The notes beneath the pieces were generated by a model. The model searched no databases. It was given only the letters and a program-made list of their open reading frames with translations, and had not been told where the DNA came from. A stretch of 64,000 nucleotides of DNA, from assembly GCA_017470605.1 (NCBI GenBank), contig JAFUYH010000013.1:62001-126000 (forward strand). Direction: 5' to 3'. Origin of the DNA: Treponema sp. (lineage in GTDB: Bacteria; Spirochaetota; Spirochaetia; Treponematales; Treponemataceae). This document shows, in pieces, positions 9,932 through 15,922 of this stretch (position 1 is its first letter; every line of letters begins with the position of its first letter). A program made the translations under genes and the position numbers.

Positions 9932-11335
9932 TTATGGCAGCATTAATTCAACTTTATATAACCATATCATTGCGTCTAAACACGATAGTGCTAGAAAATT
10001 ATTTTTCATCTGAATTTCCATACTATCGTAATCTTGTTTACTTACTGCACCAGATACAAACTGTATTGAAAGTTCATTAAATTGATTCTCACTTTCCAAA
10101 TAGATTTCTTTTGCAGTAGTTCGTTGCTCCTTCAAAAAAATAAACATTTTTTCGTACTGCTGATGAACATACGTTTTTTGTTTTTGATATGCAACAAGAT
10201 TCTTATTTGCTTGTTCTAATTCAATAGAAGCTTTTTTTATATTTTTGTTTGCAGCCTCAGAAAATATAGGTGATAAATCAAAAACTATACCAATAGTCCA
10301 ATTATCAGTTGTTGTCCCATCACTATCGCTATCCCAAGCATCACGCCAATTTTCAACTTTTGTTGTATCAAGAGCCCAGGCTGGTGTAACTGAAAAATTC
10401 ACTACAGGTGCAGCAGACTGTCGCGCACTCGTTACACTGGTTGTAAGAGTCTGAATGTTTGCAAGCAGAGCCTTTTCACATGGATCAACTTTTCCACCAC
10501 ATAATTCATTTATAAAAATACAAAAATCTTCTGCCGATACATCATCTACAAAGAACTTACCATCTATGTTATCTGCTGAAATATTCATACCACATAAAAC
10601 TTCTAGGCTCTGAATATAAGACTCCCTATCCTGAAGCACACTCATTAAGTCCTGCTGATAAGACCACTTCTTACTCTGTAATTCCAAAATTTGAGCATTA
10701 TTTGCATTTCCTATTTTTTCCATTTGAGAAAATGCATTTATTTGATTCTGAACTTGTAAAATGTAATTTTCATAAATCTGTATTTTGCAAGAGTCCGAAT
10801 ATGCAGATATATAATTTTGAATAATGTTTTGAATTACTGTTCGTCTTGTATACAGCAGCTGGTTATAATAATATTCAGACTGTTTCTTAACAGAAAGAAC
10901 CGAAGGATCTTGTAACTTACCTTGAAGCCAGAAAGGGAACAAACTTTGCGTTAAAGTAAATGCAAGCTGCGGTGTTTGTGTAATAAAACACTCTTCCTCA
11001 AGTTGAGCTGCTGTATATGAATACGTTCCGCTTATTCCAAGAGCGGCCCCTCCAGGTAAAGGCTGACTATATGTAAGCGATGATGAAAAACCATCAGGAC
11101 AAGTCTTCCATTCATATTCATTAGGCAAAATCGCAGAAGATGAAATAGAAACAGATGGTACAAAAGCTCCGCCAGCGCTTTTACGTGAAATTTCTGCATT
11201 TTTCCAGTTATTTTCAGCAGCCTGAATATCAGAATTGTTATCCATGGCAGCAAGACATAGGGAACGAAGAGCTCCTTGTGAATAAACCGGAAAAAGAGAA
11301 AATGTTAAAACAATAGCAAAAAGACACTTTTTCAT
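9932..11335 (-). CDS. TolC-family outer-membrane efflux protein
   Basis: A 467-residue protein with a signal peptide (LFAIVLTFSLFPVYSQG) and the long heptad-rich helices typical of outer-membrane efflux channels; repeated segments such as AENNWKNAEISRKSAG and ASIELEQANKNLVAYQKQ mark the two halves of the fold. TolC-like trimers form the exit duct of tripartite type I secretion systems. It lies 22 bases after the HlyD-like gene, completing an exporter with the C39 ABC transporter at 15923. It is the last gene of the minus-strand peptide operon. Confidence 0.85.
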   Translation of the reverse strand: MKKCLFAIVLTFSLFPVYSQGALRSLCLAAMDNNSDIQAAENNWKNAEISRKSAGGAFVPSVSISSSAILPNEYEWKTCPDGFSSSLTYSQPLPGGAALGISGTYSYTAAQLEEECFITQTPQLAFTLTQSLFPFWLQGKLQDPSVLSVKKQSEYYYNQLLYTRRTVIQNIIQNYISAYSDSCKIQIYENYILQVQNQINAFSQMEKIGNANNAQILELQSKKWSYQQDLMSVLQDRESYIQSLEVLCGMNISADNIDGKFFVDDVSAEDFCIFINELCGGKVDPCEKALLANIQTLTTSVTSARQSAAPVVNFSVTPAWALDTTKVENWRDAWDSDSDGTTTDNWTIGIVFDLSPIFSEAANKNIKKASIELEQANKNLVAYQKQKTYVHQQYEKMFIFLKEQRTTAKEIYLESENQFNELSIQFVSGAVSKQDYDSMEIQMKNNFLALSCLDAMIWLYKVELMLP

Positions 11336-11357
11336 AAATTTAGGTTATTAAATATTT

Positions 11358-12542
11358 TTAATGAACAAAATCCAGTTTGCGCAGAATCATTTTTATAACG
11401 CTGTCACGAGAAATTACAATGCGGGCTTCCGCAGCAAGACCAGAACGAAGGTTCACACGCTCACCACTACTAGCAAACAAAAAAGGCTCTGGGATTTCAG
11501 CTTCTACAATAAAAACGGGCTTATTTGAATTCACAGTAATGTCTGCTGGAATGAGAGAAACTTTACCTTTTAATTGCCCAAAACTTGAAGGTGGAAGTCC
11601 AGGAAAACGAAGCTTCACTTCCTGTCCAGTCTTTACTCGTGCAATCTTAGACGCATCCAGGACAATTTCAGCCTTTAGCTTCTGATTTTCTGCGGGAATT
11701 ATGCGAAGTACATCTGAACCGCCAACCACATAGTCGCCTACATTCAAGGCAAGAACTTCATCAACAGTACCATCTATAGGGGCATACAAATTTGCATTTT
11801 TTATAGAACGCTCCAAAACATTTTTACGAAGTTTTAAGTTTTGGACTTTATCTTCACCAAGATGAATAGCATTTGAAACCTGTGTAAACTGAGCATTTTT
11901 CCAATTTTCAAAAGTAAACTCCGTCTGTTCCAGTTGATTCCTCGCTTCTTCTATGCGCTTAGGAAGCCGAAGAGAAGAAGGCATATCTTTTTCAGATTCA
12001 TACTTTACACGCATTTCCTGAACCTGCAAAACCTTACGGTTGTATTCTGCAAAATAAGAATCAATCTTCGCTCTAAGCTGAGAATCTGCAATCATATTTC
12101 GGCCATCAGCAATTTCCTCTTCTGAATCGGATTCAGTTTTCATACACTCCAACAGAATCCTGTCATTCTTCAATTCCTTTTCATATCTTACAAGCTGGCT
12201 TTCTATATTTACGAGTTCAAGTTGTTCAGAAGAGCAGTCCACAGAAAGCAGAAAATCTCCTTTTTTCACTTTCTGATTCTGCACATATCCCTTCCAAGCA
12301 ACTTCACCATTCGCAAGACATTTCAAATCAGAAATATTTTCCGTAGGACGAAGAACCGCATCTGCCTTCACAACATCATCCATTTTTGCACATCCAGCCC
12401 AAAAAAAGAATGCTGCAAACAGAACAATGACACATAAAATAAAAAGAGGCACTGCCTTAGAAACCCGCGTGTCAAAAAAATCATGCGTCTGGGGCAGAAG
12501 TTTCATATCTTCGACTTTTAGTAATAATGTTTTTTCCTGCAT
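11358..12542 (-). CDS. HlyD-family membrane fusion protein (peptide export)
   Basis: A 394-residue periplasmic adaptor. A short cytoplasmic N terminus is followed by one membrane span (about residues 31-50), an N-terminal lipoyl half (GEVAWKGYVQNQKVKKGDFLLSV), a long coiled coil (residues about 100-235), the second lipoyl half (LYAPIDGTVDEVLALNVGDYVVGG) and a beta-barrel region with VKLRFPGLP. This order is that of HlyD and CvaA adaptors joining a peptide-exporting ABC transporter to TolC. It stands between the double-glycine peptide genes and the TolC-like gene, a layout typical of microcin export loci. Confidence 0.85.
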   Translation of the reverse strand: MQEKTLLLKVEDMKLLPQTHDFFDTRVSKAVPLFILCVIVLFAAFFFWAGCAKMDDVVKADAVLRPTENISDLKCLANGEVAWKGYVQNQKVKKGDFLLSVDCSSEQLELVNIESQLVRYEKELKNDRILLECMKTESDSEEEIADGRNMIADSQLRAKIDSYFAEYNRKVLQVQEMRVKYESEKDMPSSLRLPKRIEEARNQLEQTEFTFENWKNAQFTQVSNAIHLGEDKVQNLKLRKNVLERSIKNANLYAPIDGTVDEVLALNVGDYVVGGSDVLRIIPAENQKLKAEIVLDASKIARVKTGQEVKLRFPGLPPSSFGQLKGKVSLIPADITVNSNKPVFIVEAEIPEPFLFASSGERVNLRSGLAAEARIVISRDSVIKMILRKLDFVH

Positions 12543-12568
12543 AAAAACCTTTTATATTGCATTGAGAT

Positions 12569-12895
12569 TCAAACCTTATCTGTTGTGCTCTCTTTGCGAA
12601 TAGCCCTCTGGTTCTTTAAAAAATATATAAAAGAGATTGCAAAAACAATCCAACCAAAAATCAAAATTAACAAATGAATTTTATTCATACTTGGTGTATA
12701 AATTTTTAAGTAATGTGAAATAGAAAATGACAATCCCATTACATATGAACCAATAAAAAATATAAGCAGGCCTGCATTAAATTCCCATATAGCACATGCT
12801 CCTATAAAGGCTGCTGCTATGACACCGCCTTCAATATTCATAATTTCATCATCTGCCAAAGCAGAGAATCCATTAATTTTAAGTTCGTTTTTCAT
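12569..12895 (-). CDS. Double-glycine-leader protein with multi-span core
   Basis: With the start chosen here the protein has 108 residues: a 24-residue leader beginning MKNELKINGFS and ending NIEGG, then an 84-residue core with three hydrophobic segments (one from VIAAAFIGAC, one around LLIFFIGSYVMGLSF, one around LLILIFGWIVFAISF) and a charged tail. An upstream in-frame ATG at 12946 is less likely, because GGGAG sits directly before the ATG at 12895 and the same arrangement precedes the peptide gene at 14076. The core is unusually long and membrane-like for a bacteriocin. It may be an exported hydrophobic peptide, or an immunity protein that has acquired a leader cassette. Confidence 0.65.
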   Translation of the reverse strand: MKNELKINGFSALADDEIMNIEGGVIAAAFIGACAIWEFNAGLLIFFIGSYVMGLSFSISHYLKIYTPSMNKIHLLILIFGWIVFAISFIYFLKNQRAIRKESTTDKV

Positions 12896-12913
12896 ACGAA
12901 ACTCCCTACTTCT
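12871..12913 (-). repeat. Leader-cassette direct repeat, copy 1
   Basis: These 43 bases (ribosome binding site, start codon and first leader codons MKNELKIN) are identical to 14052-14094, and near-identity continues about 10 bases further upstream. See the finding on modular leader cassettes. Confidence 0.9.
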
Positions 12914-13011
12914 ATCCAAAATAAGTACTTTTTTACTTTTTTTCATATTGAACCTACATAATAAATGTACTCGCTGTAATTTAAATATTCATCAAACGAC
13001 AGCGAGTGTTC

Positions 13012-13485
13012 TTATTTTTTTAGATTAAGGCTTTCCATATTATATGCAGAAATTGCCTTATAATAGTTCCATTCTCCAATATATAATGGAATTATTGTTG
13101 AAACACAGACAGCGCAGCCTAAAGATGAACATATATCTTTTACTTCTGGATTATCAATAAAATGACTAGAAATTATACCTGCAACACCAATGGTTCCAAG
13201 ACAAGTTGCTAATATATAATTAAAATTTCGCTTTTTTAATAATTTTGAAGATTTTTCATTTTCAGAAATAATTGATATTATTTCTTTGTTTTCAACAACA
13301 GTCTGATTACCAAAATCATACCACTGTATAAATCCATGATTATCAAAACCAATCATTCCTAAAACAGGAGTGACTAATTCTATTTTCACTTCAGGTTCAA
13401 AGTTTTGTTTGTCTGTATTTTCTTCTGAAAAAACACAGAAACAAGAAACAGCAAAACAAAGAAAACAAATTAAAAATCTTTTCAT
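13012..13485 (-). CDS. Signal-bearing membrane protein, candidate immunity protein
   Basis: A 157-residue protein with an N-terminal signal sequence (RFLICFLCFAVSCFCVFS) and a hydrophobic hairpin near residues 90-140 (YILATCLGTIGVAGIISSHF and CAVCVSTIIPLYIGEW). It has no double-glycine leader and no family that I recognise. Its position between peptide genes and its small membrane-protein character suggest a self-protection role, as in bacteriocin loci, but this rests on context only. A hairpin with TTTTT lies between it and the upstream peptide gene, and an inverted repeat ACTCGCTGT/ACAGCGAGT (12969-13008) follows its end. Confidence 0.55.
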   Translation of the reverse strand: MKRFLICFLCFAVSCFCVFSEENTDKQNFEPEVKIELVTPVLGMIGFDNHGFIQWYDFGNQTVVENKEIISIISENEKSSKLLKKRNFNYILATCLGTIGVAGIISSHFIDNPEVKDICSSLGCAVCVSTIIPLYIGEWNYYKAISAYNMESLNLKK

Positions 13486-13494
13486 GTTCTAACC

Positions 13495-13536
13495 TCAAAA
13501 ATATGTGGTAGACCAAATTATTAATTAATCTACCAC
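13495..13536 (-). terminator. Hairpin with T-run after the peptide genes
   Basis: GTGGTAGA (13505-13512) and TCTACCAC (13529-13536) pair perfectly. Read on the minus strand, the hairpin is followed by ATATTTTTG. It could partly terminate the short peptide mRNA, giving more peptide than exporter message. Confidence 0.55.
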
Positions 13537-13543
13537 AATTTTT

Positions 13544-13702
13544 TTATGCTTTATTATATCCGTCTGCAATTCCACCAAGGATACCACAAGCAATAGCTAC
13601 AGCAAATGCAACTACAATCCAACTAACACTACCACCCTCAACTTCTGTCATTTCTTTTTCTGTAACAGAAGTAAAGTGCTTTAATTCAAATTTCTTTTCC
13701 AT
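13544..13702 (-). CDS. Double-glycine bacteriocin-like peptide (52 aa)
   Basis: A 52-codon gene. The leader starts MEKKFELKHFTS and ends VEGG at residue 24, exactly the leader length of its three neighbours. The 28-residue core is strongly hydrophobic (SVSWIVVAFAVAIACG), then GILGGIADGYNKA, which includes a GxxxG-type helix contact. This resembles one partner of a two-peptide class IIb bacteriocin or a small signalling peptide. GGTGG lies 9 bases before the ATG, at the stop of the preceding peptide gene only 5 bases away, so the two are probably translated together. Codon use is like its neighbours. Confidence 0.75.
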   Translation of the reverse strand: MEKKFELKHFTSVTEKEMTEVEGGSVSWIVVAFAVAIACGILGGIADGYNKA

Positions 13703-13707
13703 AACAA

Positions 13708-13896
13708 CTACCACCATTTAAATGTCTTAAGAAATTTCCCAATTTGCTCACCCATGGTAACTCCAGCAGTAACTCCAACCCCAATAACGGTTGCAATTAA
13801 AATTGCATCGTCAAGTCCAAAGGCACCACCATTTATATTTGTACTTTCTATTTCTGAAATCTCAGAAAAACCTTTTACACAAAGTTCATTCTTCAT
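13708..13896 (-). CDS. Double-glycine bacteriocin-like peptide (62 aa)
   Basis: The protein has a 24-residue leader (MKNELCVKGFSEIS ... NINGG) and a 38-residue core with an acidic start, a hydrophobic Gly-rich helix (ATVIGVGVTAGVTMGEQIG, with GVTAG as a GxxxG motif) and a cationic aromatic end KFLKTFKWW. This amphipathic, cationic C terminus is typical of class II bacteriocins. AGGAG precedes the ATG. The gene sits between two other double-glycine peptides and would be processed and exported by the C39 transporter at 15923. Antimicrobial or signalling activity is inferred, not shown. Confidence 0.78.
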   Translation of the reverse strand: MKNELCVKGFSEISEIESTNINGGAFGLDDAILIATVIGVGVTAGVTMGEQIGKFLKTFKWW

Positions 13897-13917
13897 AAAA
13901 CATACTCCTGTGACTTT

Positions 13918-14076
13918 CTAGAACCGACCAGTTATCAGTTTCCATATTGTTTCAACAACATGCTTTATCACAATTTCACCAGGGAAAGGCATTTGTACAA
14001 CCTGTCCACCATTTACATCCGTTATTTCATCTTCCGTAATTGAAGAGAAATCATTAATTTTAAGTTCGTTTTTCAT
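13918..14076 (-). CDS. Double-glycine bacteriocin-like peptide (52 aa)
   Basis: I place the start at 14076, where GGGAG lies directly upstream, rather than at an in-frame ATG at 14100. The product is a 24-residue leader (MKNELKINDFSS ... DVNGG) and a 28-residue core, QVVQMPFPGEIV followed by IKHVVETIWKLITGRF, that can form an amphipathic cationic helix. The first 43 bases around the start are identical to those of the leader gene at 12895. It is the first gene of the minus-strand peptide operon. Confidence 0.75.
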   Translation of the reverse strand: MKNELKINDFSSITEDEITDVNGGQVVQMPFPGEIVIKHVVETIWKLITGRF

Positions 14077-14094
14077 ACGAAACTCCCTACTTCT
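14052..14094 (-). repeat. Leader-cassette direct repeat, copy 2
   Basis: This stretch is identical over 43 bases to 12871-12913. It covers the ribosome binding site, start codon and first eight leader codons, while the downstream core regions are unrelated. Confidence 0.9.
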
Positions 14095-14141
14095 GTTCAA
14101 AATATGTTTTTTATTTGAACATTTATTATTTCAGCATAATC

Positions 14142-14160
14142 ATTACCGTGCACTCGTAAT
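14142..14160. promoter_or_regulatory. ATTAC...GTAAT inverted repeat upstream of peptide operon
   Basis: ATTAC and GTAAT arms are separated by 9 bases, 66 bp upstream of the first peptide start. The arms match the two 14-bp repeats at 14296 and 15824, so this may be a variant operator. Confidence 0.35.
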
Positions 14161-14187
14161 GCCGTTCCAGAATAACATTCCAAAACA

Positions 14188-14229
14188 GGACTTATGCAAC
14201 TGTCTTTTAGACAGATTTAGAATAAGTCC
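14188..14229. terminator. Nested stem-loop between regulator and peptide operon
   Basis: GGACTTAT/ATAAGTCC (8 bp) encloses a second stem CTGTCT-TTT-AGACAG. It may end the regulator transcript or lie in the peptide operon 5' untranslated region; the T-runs are short on both strands. Nothing else is recognised in the 238-base gap 14077-14314 apart from the ATTAC/GTAAT repeats. Confidence 0.4.
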
Positions 14230-14295
14230 AGATTTTTCAGAAAACAATAGGGTAAAAGCCGTTTATTACATTCATCACAAAGAGTTAAAATAATC

Positions 14296-14309
14296 ATTAC
14301 ATGTGTAAT
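14296..14309. promoter_or_regulatory. ATTAC-N4-GTAAT palindrome
   Basis: ATTAC-ATGT-GTAAT lies just past the stop of the membrane HTH regulator gene and upstream of the peptide operon. It has the same arms and spacing as the palindrome at 15824 in the divergent exporter promoter region, and is a candidate binding site for the regulator. Confidence 0.45.
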
Positions 14310-14314
14310 AATAA

Positions 14315-15175
14315 TTATTTCTTCTTCTTAAATATAGAAGATAACTTATCGTATAATTCCGAATACAGTTCTTCTTCTGATTTGCTATTAACTTTTTGAT
14401 TATCACTGGTAGCCAGTATTTCATCTTGTGTTTTATAGATAATTTCATAGCCTGTATATTTTGTTACAAAGCCCATTTTATCCATAACACCAAGAATGTC
14501 ATACACTTTATTCAACCGGTTACGAACCGTACCTTCTGTTCTAAGAACATCACAGGAAATCTCTTTATATTGCTTATTATCTAGAACTTTTTGAAGTAGA
14601 ATAACATCATCTTTTCTTAAACCTTGGAAATTTGCTAGATTTAAAATTCTTTGAGATTGATTCTTTTCTGGCTCAAGATTACAAATCTTATTAAATAATA
14701 AAAAAAGTATTATTAGCAAAACCAATGTATACCCAAGTTTATTAATTAATAATTCTAAGAAAAGCTCTTGTCCAAAATATAATCCACTTAATAGCAAAAA
14801 AATGTATAATATAATAGTGATGAAAATTTTTACACGCGTATTCCTTAAAAAAAATCCTCGTACATAAAGAACAACATTCCCTAATGCATACATAAGTATT
14901 CCAATCGGATTATTCACTTCAAGGGCTAAACAATCTATGGCATATATAAAACTAGGAAATGCTAATAGCTCCAGTTTATGAGGATAAAGGGAGAGTATTG
15001 CAAAACAAAAGATTGAAATTATATTCTCTATAAAATTCTGAATGAATTCTGGGCTAGAAAGAGATTCCTGAGTCAGAAAATTATAGACCTCTACACTTGT
15101 AAGAAATATTACGCAAATTAATGAAATAATTTTTATACAAAATAAAAATTTTCGATTATAAAAAAGGTCTTTCAT
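14315..15175 (-). CDS. Membrane-anchored HTH transcription regulator
   Basis: A 286-residue protein has five to six hydrophobic segments in its first 165 residues (for example FCIKIISLICVIFLTSVEV, IFITIILYIFLLLSGLYFG, GYTLVLLIILFLLF). A cytoplasmic part with a helix-turn-helix follows: LRKDDVILLQKVL, YKEISCDVLRTEGTVRNRLNKVYDILGV, similar in spacing to LuxR/FixJ-type domains. It ends in a charged tail with poly-Lys. The layout suggests a one-component receptor that reads a signal in or near the membrane. Its place directly upstream of the double-glycine peptides makes an exported peptide a plausible ligand. The start follows the previous gene by 6 bases without a clear ribosome binding site. 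Confidence 0.6.
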   Translation of the reverse strand: MKDLFYNRKFLFCIKIISLICVIFLTSVEVYNFLTQESLSSPEFIQNFIENIISIFCFAILSLYPHKLELLAFPSFIYAIDCLALEVNNPIGILMYALGNVVLYVRGFFLRNTRVKIFITIILYIFLLLSGLYFGQELFLELLINKLGYTLVLLIILFLLFNKICNLEPEKNQSQRILNLANFQGLRKDDVILLQKVLDNKQYKEISCDVLRTEGTVRNRLNKVYDILGVMDKMGFVTKYTGYEIIYKTQDEILATSDNQKVNSKSEEELYSELYDKLSSIFKKKK

Positions 15176-15181
15176 TCTAGA

Positions 15182-15784
15182 TTACATTATCCAACTATCC
15201 ATATTATAATTACAAAAAAACAAGCTAAAATTTGAATCTTTTCGTTTTTTTATAATCAAATCTTTCTTTATTCTTTCATAATCCCACGCTCCAGAAACAA
15301 AAGGATTATATACACCATTCTCTCTATCCTCTTCTTCAGAACGATGATATCCCTCTATCATTATCAGAGCAAGCAGGTTCATTCCATGTTCAATAATTTT
15401 CTGGTCACCACCCTGAAAAGTAGAGATAAATGCAAGTCGCTGGAATAAGTCTTCATCATCACTTGGCAAATGGGCATAGTATTTCTGGAAACCTTTAATT
15501 TCTCCAATATAAATCATAAGATGTGCAATAGCAGTTCGCTCCGGTTCATTACAACCGGCTGCAAAAGGAATTGTTGCAATCAATTTAGCAGTCTTACAAT
15601 TTTTAAACCACTTTGTTTCTTTTCGAGTAAAGCGGAATACAGTCTTCATTTCATGTACAATATAGTGCCATGTGGATTCTGGTAAAACATGTTGTACTGT
15701 ATTTGCCACTTCGACAATACCCATATCATTCTTTTCTTTAAGATTCATCTGATTTTCTGCATACGCAAGATTTGTTCTAAACAT
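15182..15784 (-). CDS. Hypothetical protein of the peptide-export locus
   Basis: A 200-residue, mostly helical, apparently cytoplasmic protein rich in charged residues. No family is recognised. Notable stretches are PESTWHYIVHEMKTVFRFTRKETKWF and SDDEDLFQRLAFISTFQGGDQKIIEHGMNLLALIMIEGYH. It is the first gene of the minus-strand unit that continues into the membrane HTH regulator 6 bases later, and it is divergent from the exporter gene across a 138-bp promoter region. AGGGAGA lies upstream of the ATG. A role in regulation or immunity is possible, but nothing in the sequence decides it. Confidence 0.6.
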   Translation of the reverse strand: MFRTNLAYAENQMNLKEKNDMGIVEVANTVQHVLPESTWHYIVHEMKTVFRFTRKETKWFKNCKTAKLIATIPFAAGCNEPERTAIAHLMIYIGEIKGFQKYYAHLPSDDEDLFQRLAFISTFQGGDQKIIEHGMNLLALIMIEGYHRSEEEDRENGVYNPFVSGAWDYERIKKDLIIKKRKDSNFSLFFCNYNMDSWIM

Positions 15785-15823
15785 AGTTCTTATTCTCCCT
15801 TATTTTTGTAAATTTAATATAGC

Positions 15824-15837
15824 ATTACGTTTGTAAT
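15824..15837. promoter_or_regulatory. ATTAC-N4-GTAAT palindrome in divergent promoter region
   Basis: ATTAC-GTTT-GTAAT lies between the divergent starts at 15784 and 15923 and matches the palindrome at 14296 in arms and spacing. It is well placed to control both the regulator unit and the exporter gene. Confidence 0.45.
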
Positions 15838-15922
15838 TTTATAAGATAGCTGAGGTGTGATGTATGTAATATTCTTCATAATTCATCTTGTTTTACTACT
15901 ATGTACAAAGTATTCTGAATGA

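Noticed and set aside
14226..14270. A 12-codon minus-strand ORF (MNVINGFYPIVF) between the regulator and peptide operon
   Set aside because: There is no ribosome binding site or Gly-Gly leader; it is too short to support.
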